Notes: a model not told the origin generated them from the letters alone. Positions 7,998 through 16,875 are shown, counted from the first letter of the stretch. The stretch is DNA of 35,719 bases from Candidatus Aminicenantes bacterium UBA4820 (GCA_002402325.1 DHFQ01000158.1:1-35719), one strand, 5' to 3'. Numbers and translations are program-made.

Positions 7998-8391
7998 TAA
8001 TTTCCTTTTGACATAGTTCTAAAAGCACACCAGAAGTGGACTTTGGATGGACAAATGCAATCTTATTTCCGCCCGCTCCTCTTCTTGCAACCTTATCAAT
8101 CATTTCATAGCTGCTAAATTTCAAATCATCGATTGTTTTATCAATATTTTCAACTTCAAAAGCAATGTGATGCAACCCTTCCCCTCTTTTCTCAAGAAAT
8201 TTTCCCACCGCTCCATCTTTTGATGTTGGTTCAAGAAGTTCAATTCTTGACTCACCAATTTTTAATAGGGCGACTTTTACTTTTTGTTCTTTAACCTCCT
8301 CAATATGCTCAACCTTTAGCCCAAATGTTTCATAAAATTTTCTCGAATTCTCAATTGAAAAAACGGCTATTCCGATGTGATCAACTTTCAT
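7972..8391 (-). CDS. mce: Methylmalonyl-CoA epimerase
   Basis: Interconverts (S)- and (R)-methylmalonyl-CoA. The 139-residue protein is a vicinal-oxygen-chelate fold with two beta-alpha-beta modules. Metal ligands are H5 in DHIGIAV, H74/H75 in GLHHIAFEV and E125 in GVLLELCQ. The typical GPRGAGG-like segment appears as ARRGAGGNKIAFVHP at 102-116. The ATG overlaps the meaB stop by 4 bases, the standard coupling of these two functions. The C-terminal KKEINDDKK tail overlaps the following gene. Confidence 0.92.
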   Translation of the reverse strand: MKVDHIGIAVFSIENSRKFYETFGLKVEHIEEVKEQKVKVALLKIGESRIELLEPTSKDGAVGKFLEKRGEGLHHIAFEVENIDKTIDDLKFSSYEMIDKVARRGAGGNKIAFVHPKSTSGVLLELCQKEINDDKKIKS

Positions 8392-9338
8392 ACTTCCTCC
8401 ATTAAAACCGATTCAACAATCTCTTCAGCAATCGTATAAGGGTCCTTCTCTCTTTTCAAAAATGCAGTTCTGAACTTCTCCTCCTCTTCGGCTTTTAATG
8501 GACCCATTTTTATTCTGCTTTCAATCCCTGAAAGAAGGAGTTTTCTTAATTTTTGAATATATCTCTCTTCCCTTTTTCTTAGAAGAGTTTCAGAATTCAC
8601 CAAAAATTCATAGTGATTCTTCATTTCTGAAATCAAATATGAGACACCGATATCATTAGACGCCACAGTTTTAACGACTTTTGGCATCCACTCCTTTTTA
8701 ACTTGAGATAAGGCAAGGTTATACTCAATCTCTCTTTCAAGTTTTTCCGAACCATCTTTATCCGATTTGTTTATAACAAAAATATCCGCAATCTCCATCA
8801 CCCCAGCCTTTAACACCTGAATATCATCACCAAGCCCTGGGACAAGTACAAGAAGAACAGTGTCAGTCTCCTTTACTACATCAATTTCATCCTGTCCAAC
8901 CCCAACAGTTTCAACTAAAATATAATCAAATTTAGCCGCCTCAAGAACAGTTATCATATCAGAAGTTGATAAAGACAATCCTCCCATTGCACCTCTTGTT
9001 GCCGAAGAACGGATAAAAACATTTTTATTTAAAGAAACATCCATCATTCTGATTCTATCACCGAGCAATGCCCCACCTGAAAAGGCTGATGATGGATCAA
9101 TCGCCAACACTGCGACGCTTTTTCCCTCTTTGACCAACTCTTTAATTATTGAGGAAGTCAAAGTAGATTTTCCTGCACCAGGAGGACCCGTTATTCCTAT
9201 CAATCTTGAATTTTTTGACGCTTTGAAGCACTCCTTCAAAATGTCAAGATATGCCCCTTCCCTATTTTCAACGAGGGAAAGGACCTTTGCAAGTTTTCTT
9301 GAATCTTTTAGTTCTTCTACCCTGAACATATTCTTCAT
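8388..9338 (-). CDS. meaB: MeaB-type G-protein chaperone of methylmalonyl-CoA mutase
   Basis: GTPase that guards B12 loading and reactivation of methylmalonyl-CoA mutase. Walker A GPPGAGKS is near residues 51-58, LAIDPSSAFSGGALLGDR follows, ETVGVGQDE forms the switch region and NKSDKDG the G4 base-recognition loop. The ATG at 9338 is preferred; an in-frame TTG six bases upstream is possible. It heads a leftward operon with the epimerase, two unknown genes and malic enzyme. The mutase catalytic subunit is not in the window, but a B12-binding subunit is at 22971-23393. Confidence 0.93.
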   Translation of the reverse strand: MKNMFRVEELKDSRKLAKVLSLVENREGAYLDILKECFKASKNSRLIGITGPPGAGKSTLTSSIIKELVKEGKSVAVLAIDPSSAFSGGALLGDRIRMMDVSLNKNVFIRSSATRGAMGGLSLSTSDMITVLEAAKFDYILVETVGVGQDEIDVVKETDTVLLVLVPGLGDDIQVLKAGVMEIADIFVINKSDKDGSEKLEREIEYNLALSQVKKEWMPKVVKTVASNDIGVSYLISEMKNHYEFLVNSETLLRKREERYIQKLRKLLLSGIESRIKMGPLKAEEEEKFRTAFLKREKDPYTIAEEIVESVLMEEV

Positions 9339-9355
9339 ACTCAAAAGAAATTAAA

Positions 9356-9384
9356 ATTATAAACTCTTTTGAATATTTTGCAAA
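9356..9384 (-). promoter_or_regulatory. Promoter of the meaB operon
   Basis: Leftward TTTGCA (9384-9379), 17 bases, TATAAT (9361-9356). It overlaps the divergent promoter of the acyl kinase operon, so the two probably compete or share control. Confidence 0.6.
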
Positions 9385-9396
9385 TTCTGGTAGAAT
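9369..9396 (+). promoter_or_regulatory. Promoter of the acyl kinase/ior operon
   Basis: TTGAAT (9369-9374), 16 bases, TAGAAT (9391-9396) with an extended TGG upstream of the -10. The 5' leader would be about 27 bases, ending in GGAGG before the ATG at 9429. Confidence 0.6.
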
Positions 9397-9428
9397 TTCT
9401 TATTAGAATAACTACTGAGGAGGTAAGA

Positions 9429-10490
9429 ATGGATGTAAAAAGGATATTTGTCATAAACCCCGGCTCAACGGGGACAAAACTTGCTATCTTTAAAAACAAG
9501 GAAAAAGAGGTTGAGGAGTTATCGGAAGTTAGCAATAAAAGCCTTCCCATTTTAGAGCAACTTCCGGAGAGGACTGAAAAGGCACTTGCCTTTTTAAAGA
9601 AGAATGGCGATTCTCCCCTTTCTGCTGTCGTGGGGAGGGGTGGTCTTTTAAAACCTGTCTCTTCTGGAACAATCCAAATAAACGATGAGATGGTTGAAGA
9701 CGCAAGAATCGGTTATCAGGGAGAACACATTTCAAATTTAGGCTGTATAATAGCAAAGACGATTGCTGATATTTACAAAGTTCCCTCCTATGTCGTTGAC
9801 CCTGTCTCTGTTGATGAGATGGTAGAAGAGGCAAAAATCTGTGGACTTAAAGAACTTAAAAGACAGGCGCTTGACCATCCTTTAAACACGAGAGCAGCTG
9901 CAAGAAAAGCTTGTGAAAAATTGGGAATATCACTTGAAAAAAGCAAATTGGTCGTTGCCCACTTAGGAGGGGGATTTTCAATTGTTCCACTTTTAAATGG
10001 AAGGATTACAGATGTGAACGATTCAAATTCGGGTGGTCCCTTTTCACCGACAAGGCCTGGAACTTTACCAATTCAGCCATTTCTCAATTTTTGTTTTTCA
10101 GGAAAATACACCTTCAATGAGTTGAAGAGAATAACACTCAAAGAAGGCGGTTTAAAATCACACCTTCAAACTGATGATGCAAGGGAGGTTGAAAGAAGAA
10201 TCAAAGAGGGGGATGAATACGCAAGTTTAATTTATAGAGCGATGGCTTATCAGACAGCAAAGGAGATTGGTGCAATGGCTGCATCAATTGGAGGAAATGT
10301 AAATGCTGTTGTTTTAACAGGTGGGCTCGCAAAATCTGATATGTTCACAGAGATGGTTACTGAAAAAGTTAAATTTCTCGGACCTGTTCTTAGATTTCCC
10401 GGAGAATTTGAAATGGAAGGGCTGGCATTGGGAGCGTTAAGAGTGCTAAACGGCGAAGTCAAACCTTTGCAATATGGGGGAAAGAAATGA
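9429..10490 (+). CDS. buk: Butyrate kinase-family acyl kinase
   Basis: Transfers phosphate from an acyl-phosphate to ADP, yielding ATP and a free acid. The start at 9429 has GAGGAGGTAAG upstream and gives 353 residues, the family length; an upstream in-frame TTG would lie inside the promoter. The ASKHA fold shows INPGSTGTK (phosphate 1) near the N-terminus, VAHLGGGFS in the middle and VLTGGLAKS near the C-terminus. Its stop overlaps the iorA start (ATGA). Because the next genes make and transfer aryl-acyl-CoA, its natural substrate may be an arylacetyl- or branched acyl-phosphate rather than butyryl-phosphate; that is inference from context. Confidence 0.9.
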   Translation: MDVKRIFVINPGSTGTKLAIFKNKEKEVEELSEVSNKSLPILEQLPERTEKALAFLKKNGDSPLSAVVGRGGLLKPVSSGTIQINDEMVEDARIGYQGEHISNLGCIIAKTIADIYKVPSYVVDPVSVDEMVEEAKICGLKELKRQALDHPLNTRAAARKACEKLGISLEKSKLVVAHLGGGFSIVPLLNGRITDVNDSNSGGPFSPTRPGTLPIQPFLNFCFSGKYTFNELKRITLKEGGLKSHLQTDDAREVERRIKEGDEYASLIYRAMAYQTAKEIGAMAASIGGNVNAVVLTGGLAKSDMFTEMVTEKVKFLGPVLRFPGEFEMEGLALGALRVLNGEVKPLQYGGKK

Positions 10491-12232
10491 AAAAACTTAT
10501 GCTTGGAAATGAAGCAGTAGCAAGGGGTGCTTATGAAGGAGGGTGCGATTTCGGTTCGGGTTATCCCGGTACACCGAGCACAGAAATCCTTGAAGCACTA
10601 AAAGATTATGATGATGTTGTTGTTCAATGGGCGCCAAATGAGAAGGTTGGATATGAAGTGGCAATGGGTGTTTCCCTTGCGGGTAAAAGAGCGATTGTTA
10701 CGATGAAACATGTGGGACTAAATGTCGCTTCTGACCCTCTTTTCTCATCATCCTATATGGGCGTTAATGGTGGGCTGGTCTGTGTTTCTGCTGATGACCC
10801 AAATATGCACTCCTCTCAAGATGAGCAGGACAACAGACTAATAGCAAAGGCAGCAAAAGTTTTGATGGTTGAACCTTGTGACCCGGAGGAGTCAAGGTGG
10901 ATGACAAAAGAAGCTTTTGAACTCTCAGAGCAGTTTGATTCTCCTATAATTTTAAGGATGACGACGAGAGTCTGCCACCAATCTGGTCTTATTGAACCTG
11001 AAGAAAGAGTTTCAAAAAAAGAGAAATTTTTTGTAAAAGACATTCCAAAATATGTTATGCTTCCAGCAAATGCAAGACAAAGAAGGCATAAGGTTGAAGA
11101 AAGACTTATAAATGCCTTAAAGTTCAGCAACGAAAGCGATAAATGGAATCCGATTTTTAATGGAAGTAAAAAAATCGGGATTATAACTACTGGAGTTTCT
11201 TTTGGATATGTGTATGAAATTATGGCTAAAGAGGCATCAATTTTGAAACTTGGTCTCACAAATCCCCTTCCACTTGAAAGGATGAGGAGGTTTGCAGAGA
11301 GCGTCGAAAAACTTTATGTGGTTGAGGAACTTGAACCTTACATCGAAGACGCTATGAAAGCAATGGGATTTAAGGTTTTCGGTTCTGAATTAAGACCTTA
11401 TACGGGAGAACTTAATCTTACTCTCGTTGAGAGGATGTTAAAAGGAGAGGAATCAACAAAGATAACGGTTGATTTATCAGATGTGACCATAAATCAGAGG
11501 CCTCCGACTTTGTGCCCTGGATGTAGCCACAGAGGGATGTTCACTATGTTCAGAGATATGGGGCTTAAGGTGATGGGAGATATTGGCTGCTACACGCTTG
11601 GTGCTGTAAACCCTTTGAAGGCTATGGACTCCTGTATGTGTATGGGTGCATCGGTGGGAATGGCAGAAGGGCTTACAAAATTTGCAAAAGAAAATGATAA
11701 AGTAATTGGCGTCATTGGTGATTCAACATTTTACCATTCAGGAATCACTGGCTTGATTGATATGGTGATAAATAAAAGTACCGGAACAATAGTAATTTTA
11801 AACAATGATATAACAGCAATGACGGGAGGACAGCCTCATCCGGGAACGGGATTTAACATCAAAGGTGAAGATTCTCCAAAGATTGACCTTGCAGAAATTT
11901 GTAAAGCTGTTGGGGTAAAAAGAGTTAGAACGGTTGATCCTTACAACCTTGAAGAGGTTAAGAAAGTTCTTGAAGAGGAGTTATCCGCAAAAGAAGTTTC
12001 AGTAATAATTGCAAAGGCTCCCTGTGTTTTAACCTTTAGAGTTAATTTTAATAAAATCGCCAAAGTAAATCTGGATATTTGCAATAGATGCGGAAAGTGC
12101 ATAAGGGTTGGCTGTATGGCAATCGGAGAAAAGGATGGTTATCCATTAATTGATGAAACCTTGTGTATCGGTTGTGGAATATGCGTAGATGTTTGCGACC
12201 CTCTTGCACTGAGTCTCGTTGAAAGAAAGTAG
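10487..12232 (+). CDS. iorA: Indolepyruvate:ferredoxin oxidoreductase, alpha subunit
   Basis: Thiamine-diphosphate enzyme that oxidatively decarboxylates aryl-pyruvates to aryl-acetyl-CoA with ferredoxin reduction. The 581-residue protein carries the pyrimidine domain start (GYPGTPSTEI, 25-34), the CPGCSHRG segment near 345, the TPP motif GDSTFYHSG...NND around 410-445, and a C-terminal two-cluster ferredoxin domain (CNRCGKC and CIGCGICVDVC, about 532-570). It overlaps buk by 4 bases and is followed 9 bases later by iorB. The neighbourhood indicates aromatic amino-acid fermentation. Confidence 0.95.
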   Translation: MKKLMLGNEAVARGAYEGGCDFGSGYPGTPSTEILEALKDYDDVVVQWAPNEKVGYEVAMGVSLAGKRAIVTMKHVGLNVASDPLFSSSYMGVNGGLVCVSADDPNMHSSQDEQDNRLIAKAAKVLMVEPCDPEESRWMTKEAFELSEQFDSPIILRMTTRVCHQSGLIEPEERVSKKEKFFVKDIPKYVMLPANARQRRHKVEERLINALKFSNESDKWNPIFNGSKKIGIITTGVSFGYVYEIMAKEASILKLGLTNPLPLERMRRFAESVEKLYVVEELEPYIEDAMKAMGFKVFGSELRPYTGELNLTLVERMLKGEESTKITVDLSDVTINQRPPTLCPGCSHRGMFTMFRDMGLKVMGDIGCYTLGAVNPLKAMDSCMCMGASVGMAEGLTKFAKENDKVIGVIGDSTFYHSGITGLIDMVINKSTGTIVILNNDITAMTGGQPHPGTGFNIKGEDSPKIDLAEICKAVGVKRVRTVDPYNLEEVKKVLEEELSAKEVSVIIAKAPCVLTFRVNFNKIAKVNLDICNRCGKCIRVGCMAIGEKDGYPLIDETLCIGCGICVDVCDPLALSLVERK

Positions 12233-12241
12233 GGGTGAAAA

Positions 12242-12823
12242 ATGGAAATTACAAACATATTACTTTGCGGAGTTGGTGGACAGGGAATCTTAACTTCTGG
12301 AAGAATTCTTGCCCTCGCTTCTATGGATGCAAACCTTGATGTGAAGATGAGCGAGGTTCACGGTATGGCGCAGCGTGGTGGTAATGTTGATTCGCATATC
12401 AGAATTGGGGAAAAAGTTCCCTCATCGTTAATTCCTAAGGGAGGTGCGGATTTCCTTGTCTCATTTGAAATGCTTGAGGCTTTGAGGTATCTTGATTTTT
12501 TGAAGCCTCAAGGGATGTGCTTTGTTTCAAACCTTAAAATAACACCCTTAGGCTCTTCACTAAAAAAAGGGGCAAGTTATCCCGAAAATATTGAGGAAAT
12601 TTTAAAGAAAAAGGCTCCAGTTCTCAAAATCATTGAGGCTGAAAAAATCGCAAAGGAAATTGGCGATATGAGGATGGTTAATGTCATTTTGCTTGGTGCC
12701 TTATCAAAAAATCTCAAAATACTAACAAAGACAAATTTTGAAAATGGAATAAAAGCGAGGTTTTCTCCAAAGATAGCACCCTTGTGCCTTAAAGCTTTTG
12801 AAAGGGGGATTGAAAATGGCTGA
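12242..12823 (+). CDS. iorB: Indolepyruvate:ferredoxin oxidoreductase, beta subunit
   Basis: Gamma-type domain partner of IorA, 193 residues. VGGQGILTSGRILA (11-24) and the SEVHGMAQRGGNVDSHIRIG block (about 38-57) are the family signatures and form the CoA-binding region. It is translated 9 bases after iorA from an ATG with GGGGTGA upstream. Its last 8 bases overlap the next start. Confidence 0.94.
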   Translation: MEITNILLCGVGGQGILTSGRILALASMDANLDVKMSEVHGMAQRGGNVDSHIRIGEKVPSSLIPKGGADFLVSFEMLEALRYLDFLKPQGMCFVSNLKITPLGSSLKKGASYPENIEEILKKKAPVLKIIEAEKIAKEIGDMRMVNVILLGALSKNLKILTKTNFENGIKARFSPKIAPLCLKAFERGIENG

Positions 12824-13727
12824 TGTCCCAAAAACATTTAATGAAATTATAGAAATTGCAAAGAAAAAGGGGCCTGTGGGTGTAGTTGTTGCTGAAGCAC
12901 AGGATGATGCTGCTTTAAAGGGGCTTCTTGATGCAGAAGAAAAAGGAATTGCAATTCCGATACTCGTTGGTGATGCCGGGAAAATTGGTTCTACGCTTGA
13001 ATCAATAGGCAAAAAATTTAAAAATGCGACAATCGTTGATTCAAAGGACGAGCAAACATCTGTTTTAACGAGTCTTGAAATAATAAAAAAAGGAGAGGCA
13101 AAAATCCTTTTAAAGGGGAAGGTTCAGACAGGAACTTTGATGAAGGGAGTTCTTGATAAAGATAAAGGTTTAAGAAAGGGAACTCTACTTTCAGATGTTT
13201 TTCTCTTTGAAAGCAAAGTTGATGGGGTAGAGAGGATTCTTTGCATTACCGATGGAGGGATAAACATCGCTCCAAATCTGGAACAGAAAAAACAAATTCT
13301 TTTAAATGCCGTTCAGATTTATCAAAAATTGGGTGTTGAAAAACCAAAGGTTGCCTGTTTATCAATGGTGGAGAATGTCGTAGAAGGGCACACTCCGTCT
13401 GAGGAGGCTTACAAACTAAAGGAGATGAATTTAAATGGTGAAATTAAAGGCTGTTTCGTTGATGGACCCCTATCTTTAGACCTTTCAATTTCAATAGAAT
13501 CTGCAAGGAAAAAAGGGATTAAAAGCGATGTTGCTGGCGATGCGGATATTTTATTATGCCCAGAAATAATTTCTGCGAATCTTCTCGCAAAATCAACAAC
13601 CTATTTTGCCAATCTTCCTTTGGGACATACGATTGTTGGGGCAACCAATCCAGTTTTAATTCCAAGCAGGGCTGATTCACCTCAGGCAAAGTTAAATTCT
13701 ATCGCACTTGCTGTTGCAACATTTTGA
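12816..13727 (+). CDS. ptb: Phosphate butyryltransferase-family acyltransferase
   Basis: Swaps CoA for phosphate on an acyl-CoA, giving the acyl-phosphate used by the kinase at 9429. The ATG at 12816 has AGGGGG upstream and yields 303 residues, the family length; an earlier in-frame TTG lies well inside iorB. Recognisable blocks are AEAQDDAALKGLLDAEEKGI near the N-terminus, ILLKGKVQTGTLMKGVLDK (about 96-114), and the C-terminal phosphate-acyl fold NPVLIPSRADSPQAKLNSIA. With buk, iorA and iorB it makes a complete substrate-level phosphorylation unit. Confidence 0.9.
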   Translation: MADVPKTFNEIIEIAKKKGPVGVVVAEAQDDAALKGLLDAEEKGIAIPILVGDAGKIGSTLESIGKKFKNATIVDSKDEQTSVLTSLEIIKKGEAKILLKGKVQTGTLMKGVLDKDKGLRKGTLLSDVFLFESKVDGVERILCITDGGINIAPNLEQKKQILLNAVQIYQKLGVEKPKVACLSMVENVVEGHTPSEEAYKLKEMNLNGEIKGCFVDGPLSLDLSISIESARKKGIKSDVAGDADILLCPEIISANLLAKSTTYFANLPLGHTIVGATNPVLIPSRADSPQAKLNSIALAVATF

Positions 13728-13739
13728 AAAGGATAATTT

Positions 13740-14321
13740 ATGATAAAAGAAAAATGTCTACTTATTATAGATGGTGGCTATCTTGATTTTATTCAAAGAA
13801 ATTTTGGTTCACCAAGGCTTGATTACGGAAGGCTTGCAAATGCAGTTGCAGATGCTTTTGAATACAATCTTTTGAGGTGTGTCTATTTCAACTGCCTTCC
13901 CTACATTTCACAAAATCCAAGTTCTGACGAGAAAGAGGCGTACGATAAGAAACTGGGCTTTTATCAAAGGCTTGAAAAACTTGAAAGGTTTGAAGTTAAA
14001 CTTGGACATCTCGCATATAGAGGAGTTGACGAACTTACAGGGAAGCCCGTTTTAGAGCAAAAGCAGATTGATGTTTTAATAACGGCGGAGATGGTCTATG
14101 CGGCGGCAAGAAGAAACACATCAGCAATTGTCCTTTTAAGTGGAGATGGAGACTTTCTTCCAGCAGGAGAAATAGTCAAAAGGGAAGGGCTCACATTCTG
14201 CCTTGCCCACGGTCCAAGAAGTGGTTCATTTCTGACTGTTCACGAACAGTTATGGCTTTGTGCCGACTTAAGACTTGAACTTACAAGGGAGTTTCTGGAA
14301 CCGTTTATAAGAGATTGGTAA
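13740..14321 (+). CDS. NYN-domain (PIN-like) putative RNase
   Basis: A 193-residue protein of the NYN/LabA-like group, which includes metal-dependent RNases with a PIN-like fold. The acidic site is visible as D11 in LLIIDGGY, D111 in QKQIDVLITAEMVYAA, and D136/D138 in LLSGDGDFLPA. The start is 12 bases after ptb with AAAGG upstream, so it is probably read from the same operon although its role there is unknown. The C-terminus ends with a helical segment and no extra domain. Confidence 0.8.
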   Translation: MIKEKCLLIIDGGYLDFIQRNFGSPRLDYGRLANAVADAFEYNLLRCVYFNCLPYISQNPSSDEKEAYDKKLGFYQRLEKLERFEVKLGHLAYRGVDELTGKPVLEQKQIDVLITAEMVYAAARRNTSAIVLLSGDGDFLPAGEIVKREGLTFCLAHGPRSGSFLTVHEQLWLCADLRLELTREFLEPFIRDW

Positions 14322-14333
14322 AAACTTGATAAA

Positions 14334-15059
14334 ATGACAATGTCTCTATCCGAAAAAAATAAAACATTTCTTTTGCTTTCAATCTTTGGTATAGCGATGG
14401 GATTTCTTGAAGCGATAGTTGTCGTCTATTTAAGGCAACTCTTTTACCCAAATGGCTTTGATTTTCCTCTTGCTATATTTCCTCAATGGATTCTTTCTGT
14501 TGAGTGGTTGAGGGAATTTTCAACGATTGTTATGCTTTTGACGATAGCGATAATAGCAGGGAAAAATTTTAATCAAAGGTTTTCATTTTTTCTCTACACA
14601 TTCGCAATATGGGATATCTTTTATTACGTCGCACTTAAATTCATTTTAAATTGGCCTCCATCGCTTCTCACCTTTGATATTTTGTTTTTAATTCCTGTCT
14701 CCTGGATTGGACCTGTTCTTGCCCCCTTAATCTGTTCAATCACGATGATAATTCTTTCAATTGAAATTGTCTTTTTGGAGGAAAAAGGCTATCGCCTTAA
14801 GATAAGGTTTATTGATTGGCTTTTGATTCTATCAGGCTCCTTTATTATTTTTCTCACTTTTATCTCAGATTATTCAAAAATTATAATCCTGAGAGGATAC
14901 TTATCAAACATTTTCTCACTTTTTAACAATGAGAATTTTATTAAAACAATTTCTGAATACAAGCCAACATATTTTAACTGGTGGGGCTTTTTATTGGGAG
15001 AGATTTTAATACTTCTGTCTATGTTTTTTATTTTTAAGAAAAGAAAATCAACTTCTTAG
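14334..15059 (+). CDS. Uncharacterised polytopic membrane protein
   Basis: About 241 residues with six or seven hydrophobic segments. The conserved-looking blocks are GFLEAIVVVYLRQLFYP near the N-terminus, WDIFYYVALKFILNWP, and LTFDILFLIPVSWIGPVLAP. I recall proteins of this pattern as an uncharacterised membrane family and assign no function. A GATAAAAT box ends just before the second in-frame ATG at 14340, so translation may begin there from a leaderless transcript; 14334 is the first ATG. Its stop overlaps the stop of the convergent dGTPase gene by 4 bases. Confidence 0.75.
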   Translation: MTMSLSEKNKTFLLLSIFGIAMGFLEAIVVVYLRQLFYPNGFDFPLAIFPQWILSVEWLREFSTIVMLLTIAIIAGKNFNQRFSFFLYTFAIWDIFYYVALKFILNWPPSLLTFDILFLIPVSWIGPVLAPLICSITMIILSIEIVFLEEKGYRLKIRFIDWLLILSGSFIIFLTFISDYSKIIILRGYLSNIFSLFNNENFIKTISEYKPTYFNWWGFLLGEILILLSMFFIFKKRKSTS

Positions 15060-16336
15060 TATAAACTTGTGATTCCCCTTTCCTCCGGAGCAAAAAGGAT
15101 GCTGTAAAATTCTGTTGCAAAACGGTCAGTCATTCCAGAAATAAAATCAATCACCGTTTGCAGTTTCATTATTGGCTTTTTCTCTTTATTTACAAGTTGC
15201 TGTGTTGAATAGGGAAGTAATTTTTTTGAATGCGATGTTTGAGATTCAATGTCTTCGGTAAGTTTGTTGAACAGTTTTTCAAGAATCATTGAAGCCTTTG
15301 AGGACATTCTTTCAGCAATTGGATGGGTATAAACTCTTTCATAAAGAAAATCTCTCATCTGAACTACTGCCTTTTCAATTTCGGGGCTAAAGTTCAAAAT
15401 CGGTTTTTCGCAATTTTCAATCTCTAAAGGCGAACTAAATTTAATAATTTTCTCATAGTTTCCGCTAACAAGGTCTGTAATTAAAATGTCAATCATATTT
15501 CTAATCAAAAGCCTTCCCCACAAAATTTTATCCTTTGAAGAAGCCTTTTTTGCCATTCTCTCTTCAGCCAATTTTAAAAGGGGATTTTCAAGTTCATCTA
15601 AATCTTCAACGCTCAAAAATCTAACCCTCAAAGCATCTTCAAGGTCGTGAGTTACCCACGCAATCTGGTCTGCACTATTTACAATCTGCGCCTCAAGTGA
15701 TGGGCTTTTTGTGTCAAAATAATCCTTTTTTATTCTTTCAATATTTTCCTTCTTACAAATTTCAAGAGGAAATGGTATTTGAGGAATGTCATACTCAGTT
15801 TCATGCCTTAAAAGAGCCTTCAATGTTGGCTTTGAAAGATTTAACCCTGGATGGGATAAATACCTTTTTTCAAGTTCAGAAACAATCCTATAAGATTGAA
15901 AATTTTGTTCAAAGCATTTTACTCCCTTTTTAACCTCAATTCCAAATTTTTCTCTTAAGGCATTTTCGTATAATTTGTTGAGACACTCTTCTCCCCTGTG
16001 GCCAAAAGGAGGATGCCCCAAATCGTGGGCATAGGCAACCGCTTCAACAAGGTCTTCATTGCAATCAAGCGCTAAGGCTATACTTCTTGAAATCTGCGCT
16101 ACTTCAAGGCTATGAGTCAATCTCGTTCTATAAAAATCCCCTTCATGAACAACAAAAACCTGAGTCTTGTAACCAAGCCTTCTAAAAGCCTCTGAATGGA
16201 GTATCCTGTCTTTATCCTGCATAAAAAAAGAGCGATGTAGAGGATGAGTTGTGTTGTATTCATGCTTTAAATCCTCTTTGCACCTTATTGCATACCCTGC
16301 AAGGTTTGATTCAAACTTTTCGCAAATATGTTTCAT
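15056..16336 (-). CDS. dgt: dGTPase-family deoxynucleotide triphosphohydrolase
   Basis: HD-domain enzyme that hydrolyses dNTPs to nucleosides and triphosphate. The 426-residue protein shows RLTHSLEVAQ (H near 76), AHDLGHPPFGH (HD at 105-106 counted from the upstream ATG), and the later HD-type aspartate in NSADQIAWVTHDLEDAL. GGAGG lies 6 bases before the ATG at 16336 and only 3 before the ATG at 16339, so the inner start is preferred. It is a single-gene leftward unit. No terminator separates it from the convergent membrane-protein gene. Confidence 0.92.
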   Translation of the reverse strand: MKHICEKFESNLAGYAIRCKEDLKHEYNTTHPLHRSFFMQDKDRILHSEAFRRLGYKTQVFVVHEGDFYRTRLTHSLEVAQISRSIALALDCNEDLVEAVAYAHDLGHPPFGHRGEECLNKLYENALREKFGIEVKKGVKCFEQNFQSYRIVSELEKRYLSHPGLNLSKPTLKALLRHETEYDIPQIPFPLEICKKENIERIKKDYFDTKSPSLEAQIVNSADQIAWVTHDLEDALRVRFLSVEDLDELENPLLKLAEERMAKKASSKDKILWGRLLIRNMIDILITDLVSGNYEKIIKFSSPLEIENCEKPILNFSPEIEKAVVQMRDFLYERVYTHPIAERMSSKASMILEKLFNKLTEDIESQTSHSKKLLPYSTQQLVNKEKKPIMKLQTVIDFISGMTDRFATEFYSILFAPEERGITSLY

Positions 16337-16638
16337 CATAAACCTCCATCAATATTTTACAACAAAAGGAGAACAAAATTTAATTAAAGTGGTTGAGACC
16401 TTACACACAACTGAACCTTTTATTGTAATTTATTTTGTCTTTTCGCTGTTAATTCAAGGAGAGCGACTTAAGAACAACTGACTCCTTTCTCTTACCTTCT
16501 TTTTTTTTCTAACCATATCCATTGTAATTAGCGATATCTATCCCATTTTTGTGATATTTTACATTGTGGGGCATAACAACTTGAAATTTATTGAAATCTC
16601 GTGTAAAATATCTTTTATTTCACTTTAGGAGGTAAGTA
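16337..16638. other. 302-bp divergent intergenic region
   Basis: Contains the dgt ribosome binding site at its left end and the acpP promoter at its right end. AAGGAG (16456-16461) and CTCCTT (16482-16487) form a weak 6-bp dyad upstream of a T-rich stretch. No gene or structured RNA is apparent. Confidence 0.5.
16581..16609 (+). promoter_or_regulatory. acpP promoter
   Basis: TTGAAA (16581-16586), 17 bases, TAAAAT (16604-16609) with an upstream TG. The leader is about 23 bases and ends with TAGGAGGTAAG before the ATG at 16639. Confidence 0.75.
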
Positions 16639-16875
16639 ATGAACATTGAAGAGAAAGTCAAAAAGATTGTTGCAGATCAATTGAGCGTTGACGAAGCACA
16701 GGTAAAACCAGAGGCATCCTTTATCAATGATTTAGGGGCAGATTCCCTTGATACAGTTGAGTTAATTATGGCTCTTGAGGAAGAGTTTGGCATTGAAATA
16801 TCTGATGAAGAGGCCGAAAAAATCCAGACTGTTCAGGCGGCGATAGATTATATTAAAGCCAAAAGCGGAAAATAA
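16639..16875 (+). CDS. acpP: Acyl carrier protein
   Basis: A 78-residue acidic carrier of fatty-acid synthesis. The 4'-phosphopantetheine attachment site is S36 in DLGADSLDTVE. A strong ribosome binding site and its own promoter precede it. It is 11 bases ahead of fabF, the usual arrangement. Confidence 0.97.
   Translation: MNIEEKVKKIVADQLSVDEAQVKPEASFINDLGADSLDTVELIMALEEEFGIEISDEEAEKIQTVQAAIDYIKAKSGK

Noticed and set aside
10816..11259. 147-codon leftward frame inside iorA
   Set aside because: Antisense shadow of a strongly conserved gene.
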